Source: Closterium sp. NIES-65 (lineage: Eukaryota > Streptophyta > Zygnematophyceae > Desmidiales > Closteriaceae). Taken from it: DNA of 64,000 bases. Of the stretch, positions 46,030-58,290 are shown piece by piece; the first letter of the stretch is position 1; every line of letters begins with the position of its first letter. Both the position numbers and the translations under genes were made by a program. The notes beneath the pieces are model-generated. The model was not told the origin of the DNA, ran no database searches, and saw only the letters and a program-made list of their open reading frames with translations. The stretch spans positions 1 to 64,000 of the forward strand of contig CANXME010002563.1 in NCBI GenBank assembly GCA_948144175.1. Direction: 5' to 3'.

Positions 46030-46490
46030 CGAGCTAGGGCGACGGGCCAGGGCGTAGGGTAGGGCAACCGGCCAGGGCGTAGGGTAGGGCGACGGGGCAG
46101 GGCTTAGGGTAGGGCGACGGGCCAGGGCTTAGAGTAGGGCGACGGGCTAGGGCGTAGGGCAGGGCGACGGGACGGGAGAAAGGGCGGGAGCGACGCGACG
46201 GGGCAGGGCGACGCGACGGGGCAGGGCGATGGGACGGGACAGGGCGACGGGACGGGGCAGGGCGACGCGACGGGGCAGGGCGACGCGACGGGACAGGGCG
46301 ACAGGACGGGGGGGAACGGGCGGGCACGACGCGACGGGGGGGAACGGGCGGGCACGACGCGACGGGGGGAACGGGCGCGACGCGACGGGGGGAAAGGGCG
46401 CGACGCGACGGGGGGAAAGGGCGCGACGCGACGGGACAGGGCGACGCGACTGGGGGGGGGGGGGGGGGGGGAAGGGCGCTAGGTAACGGG
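46030..46490. repeat. GC-rich minisatellite in the Copia 1 leader
   Basis: Tandem copies of a 10- to 14-bp GCGACGGGGCAGG-like unit, with higher-order variants such as GGGCGACGCGACGGGGCA, between the start of gag and the 5' LTR (minus orientation). Ends in a poly-G run of about 20. Confidence 0.9.
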
Positions 46491-46506
46491 GAGAAAGGGC
46501 GCTAAG

Positions 46507-47031
46507 CAGGGTTTTTTTTTGGATTTTCACTACTCGGATTTCTAGAGCTGTTTTCTAGAGAACTCTGAAATTCAGGGTTCATTATGAGCGTTACTCTGAT
46601 TTGTCAGAGAAAACTTAACTTCTGAAAAATCTACTCTGGCCACCCAGTGTACCTATTTTTCCAACTGTGGGTGCCCTCTCAAGCATTGAACCCAGGCCCT
46701 CTGCACTCCTACCAGAAAATCTTAGTGTTGTGCTACGCGCTCACCAAGTTGTTGAGTTTTATATATCCGTTAACCCTTCCCATCTTCCAACAATTGGGGG
46801 GGGGAGGGGGGGGGGGGGGGGTTGTGACACGGTGAAATGCCTATTCTCTGTACAGAGAAAGGTATATCGGTCACAAATATACACTGGTCATAGTAGCTAA
46901 AATCAGAACCCTGACAAATCAGAGAAAACTTATCCTCCAAAAAAATTACCCAGACACGTCAGAGTGACCCCCTAAAAACCACTCTGATTTTCAGAGAAAC
47001 AGAGTAGTTTACTCTGATAAAAAAACCTCTG
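46507..47031. mobile_element. hAT-like MITE inside Copia 1
   Basis: The 525-bp element begins CAGGGTTTTTTTTT and ends AAAAAAACCTCTG, giving terminal inverted repeats CAGRGGTTTTTTT. Perfect 8-bp target duplication GCGCTAAG (46499-46506 and 47032-47039). The interior is rich in ACTCTGAT/CAGAGAAA words and has no gene. It must be younger than the Copia element it sits in. Confidence 0.9.
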
Positions 47032-47297
47032 GCGCTAAGCGACGGGGGGAAAGGGCGCTAGGCTCGGTACTAGGCGCGGTAACAACGGAACTGGTACGAA
47101 CGAGAGGTAGGGTCAGGCTCGGGAGGTACGAACGGAGAACGGAGGAACGGGATCCCACAGGATCCTAACCTAGCTGATACCATGTCAGAATGAGGAATGG
47201 ATGTTCCATTGATGTTGGTTGGGGTACATATAACAAACCCTAACTTCTGTACCCCCTAAGACAAACCTCACTACAGGCTACAACATTTGACAGGTAC

Positions 47298-48099
47298 ATA
47301 CCCTTTGCTACAACTGAGTAGAAAGATTGGAGGAACGAACTACCAAACATATTTGGCATTTAAGTGTGTACAGAGACTATAATTAAATACGGTATGTCAA
47401 AATAAATACTGGTAGCACCAAGTTCCAAATTAGTGCAATAAGTGAGACACACTGCTAATTTTGCTTTTTTGTGTGAAGGTGTAGCTTGCCGTGATAAGTC
47501 CCCGACCTTTACAAGCCCATTGTAGTTTGTTTTCTCGAACCGCCCTCGGTTCAGTCAGCACTCACATCGCAACAATGTCGAATGGCTCGAATCGCACGCA
47601 TCGTATCGTCACTTTCTCGCCCATTTCCCCCCTTGCCATGCCACTGGATTTTTCGAACACATCCATTCCCTTGTCGCCCCCGTGCACGTGGCCCAGGGCT
47701 CCCAGCCCAGCCTTAATCTCAAATCCACCCTTCCCATTCCCACCTACCCACCCACGGTCCCCTGCCCCTCACTCATCAGTACACAACCCCCTAGTCCACA
47801 ACTTGCTTCAGCCGACGCTGCGCGCGTGAATCCATCGAAGCGCTCTCGTTTGATAGAGATGCCCGCGATAGAGACACGGTGCGGCGAGGTCCTGGGGAGG
47901 ATCCCCTTGCTACTCTTCTGCCGACCGATGATACCACAGCTAGTACAGTAGCTCCATCAGACCCAGACCCTCGCTCTTGGTACACGTACCGTTTCCTGCA
48001 CTACCTCCCTCTACGTGGACATAAAACTATGCAACGTAGCAATCATAGATCCCAGGCTGAGTGATGCTATTTTTAATAGTGCCCTAGAGAGTACGCACG
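47298..48099. promoter_or_regulatory. 5' flank of GH30 copy F with blocks shared by copies G and H
   Basis: No coding region. The block at about 47575-47605 (ATGTCGAATGGCTCGAATCG) matches 57745-57775 upstream of copy G and about 60985-61015 upstream of copy H. The block 47881-47965 (GGCGAGGTCC to GACCGATGAT and AGTACAGTAGCTCC) matches 58095-58177 upstream of G. Conservation across paralogues suggests promoter or leader sequence, or simply recent duplication. Confidence 0.5.
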
Positions 48100-49829
48100 A
48101 TGACGAGGCGCTTGGTCCTTCGCGGCGTGTCTTTTACAGTCCTCCTATTTCTAGCCCTTTTCGGGAGTGCCGCGCACCCAAAGACATTGGCGACGGCATG
48201 GGTGGTTGGCAGCAAGCGAGGTCCGCCCCCCGATCTATTGCCCAGGGAAGAATTGCTCTCCACCTGCAAGTTCCCAGGTACGCTAATAGTAATACTACCC
48301 GCTAGTTTGTTATGATTCAACTCAACGCACGATGGCAGAACCGGCTATATCCACGCATCGGTTTTCATACATCCAGCAAACAACGATAGCAATTTTATTG
48401 CATCTTTCACGCTTTCCTTGCAGGTGCGATCAATGTCACAATTTCGCCAGACTTCATCGGGACCACGTGGCGAGGGTGGGGAACTTCGCTCTCGTGGTTC
48501 GCGAATTACGTCGGCGGCTTGCCGCAGCAGCAACTGACTGCGATGCTCGACCTTATGTTCGACCCCATCAACGGCTTAGGCCTGAACATCGTTCGTTACA
48601 ACATCGGAGGGGGGCACAACAAGACACGCAGCCCGCAGTTTCATCAGAACTTGCAGGCGTATTGGAGGGGTATGCCGGGTTACAAGCCGACAAGGTACGG
48701 TCCGTACGATTGGACCGCAGACGAACGGCAGCGGAACGTGCTGCTGGGAGCGAAGGAGAGAGGCGCGAATGTCTTCGAGGCGTATTCGAACAGCCCGCCT
48801 TGGTGGATGACCCTGTCGGGCGACGTGGCAGGTGCGTATTCGAAAGGAAGGACGAATCTGCTACCTCAGAACGAGAAGGCTTTCGCAGACTACTTGACGA
48901 CAGTCGTGGCGGAGTTCGCGAAAAGGTGGGGAGTTACTTTCGACGCATTGGAGCCTTTTAACGAGGCGCTGGAAGCTTTTTGGAAGGTCGGAAAAGAACA
49001 CGAGGGATGTACATTCAATCCGCCCGAGATGGGGCGAGTCATCAAGTACACTTCAGACTCGTTACGAGCGAAGGGTTTGACAACGAAGTTGGTGGGGGTG
49101 GACAGCTGGGATGGTACGACAGCAGTGCTACCTCTGATTTCGAATCATAATCTACTAACGCGGATAAACGTTCATGCGTACGTTAACCAGTACTTCAAGG
49201 AGGGTGTGGCTGCAACTTACGAAGGCAGATTTGGCAGCATACGCGACACGGCGAAGCTGTTGGGAAGGGAGGTGTGGGTTAGCGAAGCGGGAGCGTTAAG
49301 CAAAAGCGGAAGCTTTTGGGACCTTTCGCTGTACATGGCGCGAAACGTTATCGAGAGCATCAATATCATGGAGGCTTCGGCGTACCACGTCTGGCAGGCG
49401 TACGATTTCGCTGCGCATTGGTCACTTATCGACTTCCCCCCAGATTATCCACCCGGCTTTAGTGGCGAAATGGTGATGCCTAAAGCAAACAGAAGGTTTT
49501 GGATTTTCAAGCATTTCACCTTGCTTGCCAAACCTGGATCCAAGCCGCTGAAGATGCGTTCGGATTGTTCGCACGGCATGAGCGCGTTCTACAGCCCACG
49601 CGAAAAACGGGTTACAGTTTTCATCGTGAATCAGAAGGCGGAAGACCGACAGGTGCTGATTAATCTAGACGGTTTTAGACGGAATGTTGGGGGAACTACC
49701 AGAGTCGTTATAAGGCGGACGACTTGGTCTACGGATATCAACCGCAGGGTGTACTCACAGGAAGTAGCGAGGTTGACTGTATGGGGCCAGAACTTCGTAT
49801 CTGTCACCTTCACTAACGTGGCATACTAA
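48100..49829 (+). CDS. GH30 endo-beta-1,6-galactanase-like protein, copy F
   Basis: Exons 48100-48277 and 48424-49829, with a 146-bp phase 1 GT-AG intron. Signal peptide GVSFTVLLFLALFGSAAHPKT, then a Pro-rich linker to STCKFPG. Exon 2 starts AINVTISPDFIGTTWRGW, followed by WFANYVGGLPQ, NIVRYNIGGGHN, FEAYSNSPPWWMT (Tyr where paralogues have Phe), acid/base Glu in LEPFNE, nucleophile Glu in VWVSEAGA, ending SVTFTNVAY. The frame is intact. Just after the stop the DNA still resembles the C-terminal extension of copy G (SAG-T-TASFVTFASVAG in register), so either F has lost, or G has gained, a tail. Predicted secreted. Confidence 0.87.
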
Positions 49830-50665
49830 CATGTCGCACTGATAGTGCTGGTACTACAGTGACAGCCTCGTTTGTCACCTTTGCTAGTGTGGCTGGTAGC
49901 TCGTTCTTGTAAGGAATTAGAATTCCTTACTGTAGTCAGTTATTAGCGAGTACATCCTGAAGGTCACGCGACGAACCTGTTCGGCCTATTTCTTCGGCCG
50001 AACCACTCCCGAGCAGGGCTAATTTTTGGTTTTAAGCAACCCTTATCATCAGTCCTGCACCTTTGCAAAACCCTGATTATTAGTGTGACCCCTAGGGAAA
50101 ATTCTTTTCCATCAGGGTTTTCCATAGTTTCAAAACAATTACCCTTATGCCACAGTGTAACAATTTTAAATACCCTGATGAAGTGTTTCTATGGGAGTTC
50201 CAAACAAAAACGCGAAGCAGAGAACCGATCTCGAGCCATCATCATTCCGAAATGCTACCGACCGGACCACTTCAACGCGAAAATTCCGATAGCTCAAACA
50301 TTTATTTTAAAATCTAATCTACTGGGACAGAAGTGCAAAGGCAAATTGGGGGGGGGCGGGGGTTAGGGGGAAGGGGGTGATGTTACGCGCTTCAGGGTAA
50401 AACTCGTTATGAAATCCGTAAACCTGAGTCATAAGTGTGCCTTAAATGTAAACCCTGGCATATCAGGAAAATTCTAGCTCCCGAAAAAAATACCCAAGGC
50501 CATCAGTGTGACTACCAAAAAACACCCTGATAATCAGGTCTTAAACTAGGCTAGGAGAGAAGTATCGAAAGTGTGGTTCGAGTAGTGAGAGGCAAGGGAT
50601 ACAAGTGTCGACCTAAAGTGTTGTACCCTTTAGAGGGCAACTCACTGTAGCCTAGACTAACAATA

Positions 50666-51180
50666 CCGTCTCCCCCCGGATATAAGCGCCACCCTAGGAT
50701 AAGCGCCTGGCGCTTCTAATTGGCATATGGCGCTTATATCCCCTCCTCGATTATAAGCGCACCCCTTGAAAAAACTTGTTTTATTATAAGCGCACGTAAA
50801 CTTTAAATTTTGAAATGTGTTCAAAAAGCTGTAACGATTTTTACTTTAGCAGGCGGATATGTTGCAGATTCGGTTCCCTTCACATTCGGACCCTGCACCG
50901 GATGCGGGTCCAGTCAGCAGGACCTGTCAGGAGCTGGATGTGAGTCAGATTGGGTGTATCTCCCAGCGCGCGCGAGAATTTCACAGACGATCCCATGTAA
51001 CTTCGACTCGATTGAAAAGGCAAGCACGAGACCTACAGTTTGGTGTTAAAAGATATAAAAAAATATGTATGTCATTTTATAAACGCCGGCGCTTATAAAT
51101 TTACTCGATTATAAGCCCACCCCCATGAAAAAACCTGTTTTATTATTGCCCCCCATGGGGGTATATCCGGGGGGATACGG
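50666..51180. mobile_element. TA-target MITE (Tc1/mariner-like) inside a Copia LTR
   Basis: The 515-bp element starts CCGTCTCCCCCCGGATATA and its right end is the reverse complement of CCGTATCCCCCCGGATATA. The target dinucleotide TA is duplicated (50664-50665, 51181-51182). The other LTR of the same Copia element gives the exact empty site (CAATATAAAG). The interior repeats TATAAGCGC in both orientations. No gene. Confidence 0.9.
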
Positions 51181-54100
51181 TATAAAGAATATATAACATT
51201 TGACACACCCCCATAGGCTAAGTGAGGGGCATCAAAGCAAGCAAGGTGAGCACACGGTCACAAGACCAGTCAACGCAAGAAACAAGGCAAGCTCAGGGTG
51301 GATCTCAAGGATACCACACAAATTCCGAGCACATGCAAGTGGCCACAAGGCAAGTTCAAGAGTTCACTAGAATATAAATAGGAAACACAAACAAGCAGAG
51401 CAAGCAACAGGACTACAGCAACCGAGGGCCAACCTCAACAAGCCCCAACTGCACACAGAACCTGTGGTGGTCACCAAGCGCTAAGGCCTTGGTGAAAACG
51501 TCTGCAGTGTTGGCCTCTGAGGCCACAAAGTCCAGACGAGCCTGGCCGCGTCGCTGCAGCTCTCGCAGGAGGAAGTACCTCACGTCAATGTGCTTTACTC
51601 TGCTCTCCAGTCGAGGCTCTCGACACAGGAGGATCATGGCCTTGTTGTCAGCGTACAAGGTCGGTGCAGAGCGAGGCCGCTCACCAAGGTCGGCAAGCAA
51701 GAAGGTCAACCAGCGAAGCTCCTGTGCCGCCATGGCACCAGCGTAGATCTCTGCCTCTGCGCTGGAAGTAGCCACAGACGACGACCGTGTAGACCTCCAC
51801 GACACAGCACCAGCTCCCAGGCTGAAGCAGTAACCCTGAGTCGAGCGCTGAGTCTCCACGTCGTCAGCGTAGGAAGAGTCGCAGTGACCAGTCAACACCA
51901 CTGGCTGAGTCCCTCCAAGCACAAGCCCCATGCCTGAGGTAGTGGCCAGGTACTTCGCCACCCTCACAGCTGCTGTCCAGTGGACAGAACGGTGTCTCCC
52001 AGTCGCAACAAAGCGAGAAAGGACGCTGAGGGGAAAGGCGAGGTCCGGCCGAGTACAAGTCATCAGGTACATGAGGCAGCCCACCAGCTCTGCGTAGGGA
52101 CCACTGGACTCAAAAGGCTCGTCGGGAAAGGGGCCAGTGAGTCTGTGGTCAACAGCAAGAGGAGTGGGCTGTGTGGTGGAGAACTGGAAGTCGAACCGCC
52201 GAAGGACCTGCTGCACCATGTGCGACTGCGACAGTGTGATGGTGCGAGCGGCTCTGTCCCGGGTAATCTGCAAGCCAAGGTAACGCTGCAGCTCACCCAG
52301 GTCAGTGCACTTGTGTCTCTTCTGCAGTTCGGACTTCACCTGAGCTAGGGCTGCCATGTCTGCTGTAGCAAACACCAAGTCGTCGACGTAGACAAGGATA
52401 AAGAAGGGAGAAGAACCCCCTCGAACAAACAGCGACGGGTCGACGGAGGACGGGCTGAACCCAAGGTCACGAAGCGTGGAGCGAAGAGTGTCGTGCCACT
52501 CACGGGGCGACTGGCGGAGACCGTAGACTGGTCGCCTCAGGCTCCACTGGGTCCCAGGTGGGAAGGTGTCAGTGAAGCCAGGAGGACGGCGCAGCCAGAT
52601 CTCCTCGTGCAGTCGGCCCTGGAGGAACGCAGTGGAGAAGTCGAGGGAGTGCAGCTCGTAGTCTCGCTGCGCTGCTATGTGGAGTAACACCCGAAGAGTA
52701 GTCATCTTCGGGGTCGGGGCGAAGGTCTGGAAGAAGTCAACTCCCTCACGCTGACTGAAGCCCCTAGCCACGTAGCGCGCCTTGAACACCGGCGGTGCTC
52801 CAGGCGGCCGCTTCACCTTGAAGAGCCACATGCCATCGACTACGTTCGCCCTGGGAGGGGGAACTAAGTCGACGTAGGTGCCTGTGGATCTCCAAGACCC
52901 CAACTCTGAGTCCATAGCCGCTTTCCACTGAGAGGCCCACGCCCCTGACACTGCCTCGCGGTAAGTGCGAGGAGTCGGTATGTCAAGGGCGTCGGGGTCT
53001 CCCTCAGGGGAGAGCAGCATGGCACACACAGAGGGAGAAGCGGCTGCCCAGTACTCCAGCTCAGACTCTCTGTCCTCTAGGACGTCACAGCCAAGGGCAA
53101 ACTCACCCCCGACGGACAGAGGACGGTAGGGAGGAGCTGGCACCACACGGGTGGCGTAGTCAAGGCGGCTGGTGGCAGCAAACTCAGCGACAGCGGCAGT
53201 GAGAGCAGAGACCGACGACGGAGGGAAACGAGAGTCGGTGACAAGAGTGGCGAGGACACGTGCGACAACAGGACGAACAGTGCGGTAGTAGTCAGTGATA
53301 GGAGTGGGGAGGGCTGGGAGAGAGGACGGAGAAGGAGACGGGAGAACGGACACAGGAGAAGGAGAACGACGACGAGACGTACAAAGGAGGGCAGTGTGGA
53401 GGTCAGTAACAGGGGACGAGTGACGAGCACGCGGAGGACAACGAGTGACCAAGTCGCGACGGACCGAAGGAGGAGGAGACTGGGGAGGAGTAGAAGACCA
53501 GACCGCCGGACGGTCGTCAGGAGGAGACAACGGAGGAACAAACATAGGAGGAGACTGGGGGCGGACAGGAGGAGAGGAGCGACGGGTGGCCAAGGCGGTG
53601 GTGCCACAGGACGGTGCGGTGGGTGAGAGAGCGACAGGAGCACGACGCAGCGACGGGACTGGACACAGCGACCGGACCGGACACTACTGCCTGACTAGAC
53701 ACAGCAACTGGACTGGGGACCTGGGCCGAAGGGGACGCAACGACCTGAGGGGAGGACGCGACCGGGGAGCGCTCGGTGTGGAGGATGTAGAGACCGGAGC
53801 GGGGCTCCCGGGTGAACGTGGCCAGAACAGCACCTGTGGTAGCGTCTGTACAGACTGCAGTCCGCCCACCCCCCACGAAGGTAACCGTGATCCCCCTGTC
53901 CTGGAGGTATCCAACACCCACCAAGTTCCGAGTGAACGAGGGGATGTGGAGGCCGCGCAGGACACCAGAGGGGACCACAGGGCAGGGGAGGGTGGTGGAG
54001 CTGCGCGCAACGGCTGGTCCAGAGGTGGGATCAGCCAGAGCCACCGACACAGGGGTGAGGAGTGGTGTAAGGGTCGTGTGGTCGCGGAAGAAGCACTGAG

Positions 54101-56069
54101 ACGCGCCCGAGTCCAGCGTGAACGACAGAGAGGCCTCAGCCGGAGGGTCACCTGACTCAGTCGCTACACAAGCACCTAGAGCAGCAACACAAGCACCTAA
54201 GCTAGACAGGCACAAGGCTACACTAGCGGGAGGCAAGCAGGCTAACCTACGAACACGCGAGCACACAGATCCATCAGCACTATAGTCAGCATCAACATAC
54301 AAAGCATGCTGACGCGCATCGTCCATGGACAGATCAAAGACATCAATCTTACGGGCTAACAGACGAGACCAGCGAGGCGTGACCGCCAGAGGGCCCCAAC
54401 GAGCCCGGTAGAGGTCGTCGAGGCGGCGGAAGCACCGCGCGGCAGAGTGGTCGTCGCGACCACAGAGACAGGGGCTGCCCGGCCCGGTGACGCACCAGTG
54501 GGTGCAGGGGCCAGCGTCACGGCAAGGGGGGCGAGGGACCCCAGTGCTGCTGCGGACCCCACTGCAGTGGGGGCCCCCACTGCTGGAACTGCTGCGGTGC
54601 CTGCTGCTGCTGCTGTCCCAGCTGCTGCTGCTGTCCCTGCTGTGGCTGGTGCTGCTGTGGCGGCTGCTGCTGGGGGGCAACGCCCCCGCCGGTCGGGCCA
54701 CCACCTGTGGGTGGGCCTGTCTGTCCTGCACCTCCTCCAAAGCCCCCTCCCCCTGGTGCACCACCGCCGCCGCCGCCGCCGCCTCCGCCACCACCGCCGC
54801 TCCCACCTCCACCGCCACCTCCACCGCCGCCACCACCGCCCCCACCTCCCCCCTTCCCGCCCTTCTTGCCACTCTTGCCCCGAGTCTGCCAGTCTGCGGC
54901 AGAGACGGCAGCAGTGTCCTCAGAGACCGACACAGCAGCAGAAGCGCGGGTAGCGGTGAAAGTGGGAAGCTGAGGGGCGGCACACCCCGCAAAGAGACGG
55001 GGGGCCACCGCATCAGTGGCGGAGGCAACGGTGAGGAGACTGCTCTCGATGGTCCCTAGAGCAGTCGCTAGGAGGTCGATAGTGAGCTCAGTGGGGTGCT
55101 TCTGAAGAAGCGCGTCGCGGGCAGTGGCAAGGCGGTCAGGGAGGCGGGTGACTAACCAGTGAAGAGTGAGCCACATGGGGGGGGGAGCAACTAGAAGCTG
55201 TGCGTCGGTACAGGCAGCGCGGAAACCGGCGTCAAGCGAGCGGAGGTGAGTCACTAGGTCGGAAACAGTCGCAAACGAGCCTAGGTCGGGAAACACAAAC
55301 GGCATGAGGAGGCGACTGAGGGAGGCAGAGGAGGGGGTGGAGTAGCGAGCAACAATAGCCTCCCAAACCCCCTGTGCAGTCTCCACCTGGTCAAAGTGGG
55401 CGGCCTCAGTCGGGGGGGAGAAGCTCCGACAGAGTGAGAGCGGCGGCTGCGTCACGCGAGAGCCACACGTCCCTGGCCAGGACCCGACGGTCGTAGTCCG
55501 CCTGGGCCGTAGGGGTCGGCTCCGGGGCGGTCGGCAGGGCGGCGGGGGACGGGGGGGCCTGTAGGGCACCAGATGCGTGAGCCCACAGAGTGGCGCCGTC
55601 CTGCCGCTGGCTGGTGAGGAAGCGCGTGGTCTGGCGCTGCCAGGAGCTAAACTCTATTGGGCGTCCCTCCGCGTCGAAACGGAGGTGACGAGACTCCATG
55701 ACTGATGCCATGCTAGAGGCGGCTGGAGCTCGGCAGAGGCTGAGCTAAGAACGAGGAGGAAACCTACGGAGCGCCAGGAGGGAGAACGGCGGAGTACTGC
55801 TGGAGCACGGAGGAAAACAGAGCTAGGAACGCCAGTCTAGTAAACGGCTGGAGGAGGCAGGTCTGACAAGCCGATCGAGGAGCCAGAGAGTCGTTCGAGG
55901 GGCTGGCGGAGCGAGGAGAGACCTAGCTAACAACGAACGTCAAGGCTACCCTAAACAGCTAAGCGGAGCGGCCTCCAGCCGCGACGGTGCGAAACACTGT
56001 GAGTAAGAGTGACGCGAGTGACGAACCAACGGAGGTCGGGTGGTCCTAGGTGGTGTGCGCGCGAGATAA

Positions 56070-56760
56070 GGGGATGTGAGCGGTTGGAAGGGGCTGTGAG
56101 CGGTTGGAAGGGGCCGTGAGCGGTTGGAAGGGGCTGTGAGCGGTTGGAACAGGCTGTGAGCGGTTGGAACGGGCTGTGAGCGGTTGGAAGGGGCTGTGAG
56201 CGGCTGGAAGGGGCTGTGAGCGGGTGGGAGGTGCTAGCTGGCGCCAACTGCAGGCGGCTAGGTTCCGGTGGCTAGCTGTTGCTGGCGGCTAGCTTCTGCC
56301 TAGCCGTGCTGCTGCTGCAGGAGCACGCGCTGCTGCCTAGCCGTGCTTCTGCTGCAATGCACGCGCTGCTGCCTAGCCGTGCTGCTGCAGCAATGCACGC
56401 GCTGCTGCCTAGCCGTGCTGCTGCAGCAATGCACGCGCTGCTGCCTAGTCGTGCTGCTGCAGCAATGCACGCGCTGCTGCTGCAATGTGCGTGCTGCAGT
56501 GGCGTGCGCGGCTGCCGCTGGCTAACGCGCGCGCTGCTGCGGGCTAAGGACGACTACGCGGGCCCGCGGGTGGGGGGGGGGGGAGTTTCCCCTCTGGAGC
56601 GCGACGAAACGAGGGGCCAGCGGGGCCCTTTAAGCGCGACGAAAAACGAGGCCTGCGGGGCCCCGTAAACGTGACGAAAACGAGGCCCGCGGGGGCCCTT
56701 AAACGCGACGAAAACGAGGCCCGCGGGGGCCGTCCTACCCGCGACGAAACGGGGCCTAAG
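56070..56760. repeat. Three successive minisatellites in the Copia 2 leader
   Basis: About 56072-56232: tandem 21-bp units GAGCGGTTGGAAGGGGCTGT. About 56320-56480: 37-bp units with GCTGCTGCCTAGCCGTGCTG. About 56590-56760: CGCGACGAAAACGAGGCCCG units. All lie between gag and the 5' LTR, as in Copia 1 and the element at 1-1342. Confidence 0.88.
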
Positions 56761-57031
56761 GGACGGGCGCCTCGGGACTGGCTAAGGGAGGGAGCGGAAG
56801 CGTGGGAGGGATTAAAACCTACTCTAATACCATCTTAAACTAGGCTAGGAGAGAAGTATCGAAAGTGTGGTTCGAGTAGTGAGAGGCAAGGGATACAAGT
56901 GTCGACCTAAAGTGTTGTACCCTTTAGAGGGCAACTCACTATAGCCTAGACTAACAATATAAAGAATATATAACATTTGACATCAGGGTATCAGGGTGAT
57001 TTACACTGATAAATTTTGCCCTGCTCCCGAG

Positions 57032-58290
57032 TCGGCCTCCGCTCTAATTGCAACCATCACCGAGCCATCCTCGCCCAACTTCTCCACCTTGCTAGGACTT
57101 CCCCTATTTAGGCCTCGCTGCTTCATTTTTTCTTCATTCAGTAATTCAGTAATCAGTCATTCTCGTTATTCGTTTTACTGCGCACTCTGCAAGTTCATTC
57201 ATAACAGTTCTGCAGCAGTCAGTACTATTGCTGACTCATTTGCCATAGGTATGGTTCTACCCCTATAATTTTATTACTAGCAGCTAGAGTTGGGAAATCC
57301 TGTCATAATAGATTACAGATTAGGCTGGCATGGTGAGATTTGGCTATCACTGATGCTATTTATGCCATGTACCCTTCCTAATCCATGCAGGTGAATTGCT
57401 GCCATATATACTTCTTGGGACTTGACTTCACTATAATTTTCAAAATGCTTGAGGTAGAGGGCAGGGCAGGGCCAAAAATGTGAAGGAACGGGTGAGCAGC
57501 AAGATGCTCGACAGTGGCGACAGCACTTAACACTGTAACCAGAAGGCCATCACTACGATTCCCGCGGATGATAGCGTCGCGTGACGCGGAAATCGAAAGT
57601 GGAAATGTGAATCTTGGCGAAATATTCTCGCGACAAATCAGGCTTGACTTCGCTGAATCAGGCACTGCAGCGATTCAGACGTGCGTCTGAATGAGGAAGC
57701 TGTTACGTGCATTCCGCGTCATTTTCACAATTCGGCGCATGTAGCCGTATTCCAATGGTTCGAATCGTACGCACGTTGTTATCGGCTCGCCTCGTTTCTC
57801 ACCCCATATCCTCTTTGCCACAAGCCATCCTCTCCTCTCTCGTCACATACAACAACCTCGAGGCCCTTGTGTCAACGCCGCCGCCACTTTCCCTTCACCC
57901 TATTGCTCGAGGCATAATCCCCGACCAATCCCCTAGCCCCTTGTCCCTCAAATACGCATCCCAACCCAACTTGTACTTCCACAGCCGTCCTTCCCAACCT
58001 CACAACCTTCAGCCGGCAGTGCGCGCGCGAATCCACGAGACGCACTCTCGTCGAGCAATACCGTAGTTAGTGATGGCCGTTATAGTAACACCGCACGGCG
58101 AGGTCCTTCGGGTAGATCCCCTTGCTGTGCTTCTGCCGACCGATGATAGTACAACTAGTACAGTAGCTCCTTCGGTACCAGCCTCTCGCACCTATACGTA
58201 CCGTCTCTGGGACTACAAGTTTATGCATAGTGATCATAGATACAACGCTGGGTGATCCTCGCTTAGCAGTTGCCCTAGAAAATAAGCACG
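57032..58290. promoter_or_regulatory. 3' flank of copy F displaced by transposons, then 5' flank of copy G
   Basis: About 57245-57410 (ATGGTTCTACCCCTATAATT on, with TTAGGCTGGCATGG and GAATTGCTGCCA) resembles the 3' flank of copy G at 60220-60345. This means the nested transposons at 50014-57023 separated copy F from its original downstream region. About 57745-58180 has the blocks shared with the 5' flanks of copies F and H. No gene seen. Confidence 0.5.

Larger units (their letters stand above)
39658..47292 (-). mobile_element. Ty1/Copia retrotransposon, copy 1, young
   Basis: Minus orientation. LTRs 39658-39767 and 47183-47292 (110 bp) look identical. Target duplication GGTAC (39653-39657, 47293-47297). 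Primer site TGGTATCAGCTA at 47171-47182. Purine-rich tract beside the left LTR. The gag region is about 43.7-45.96 kb. From about 44.25 kb down to 39.97 kb lie protease (LDSGASHCFF), integrase (HHRMGHPSL, HLDVWGPAP, HSDRGGEF), a long Pro/Ser/Gln-rich linker, reverse transcriptase (YVDDLVF) and RNase H (TGHCDSSYADD). The coding region is spread over about three frames, so I count about two breaks or frame changes, one of which could be normal for the family. It contains a hAT-like MITE in its leader. Recent insertion, since the LTRs are the same. Confidence 0.93.
50539..56982 (-). mobile_element. Ty1/Copia retrotransposon, copy 2, nested
   Basis: Minus orientation. The right (5') LTR is 56833-56982 (150 bp). 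The left LTR is 50539-51205, which is also 150 bp once the MITE at 50666-51180 is removed; the two differ at about one base. Target duplication TCAGG (50534-50538, 56983-56987). Primer site TGGTATTAGAGT at 56821-56832. Gag starts near 55.71 kb. Protease (LDSGASQCFF), integrase, reverse transcriptase (YVDDLVF) and RNase H (TGHCDSSYADD) follow to 51413. The coding region is split over about four frames, so about three breaks; the integrase region is notably reduced. Same broad family as copy 1, sharing LTR ends beginning TGTCAAATGTT and the following purine tract. Confidence 0.92.
50014..57023. mobile_element. hAT-like element split by a Copia insertion
   Basis: Ends CAGGGCTAAT and, at the right, ATTTTGCCCTG, an imperfect inverted pair. 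Perfect 8-bp target duplication CTCCCGAG (50006-50013, 57024-57031). Without the Copia insert and its 5-bp duplication the element is about 560 bp with no gene, rich in ACCCTGAT words. It is the outer layer of a three-level nest, 3' of GH30 copy F. Confidence 0.85.
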
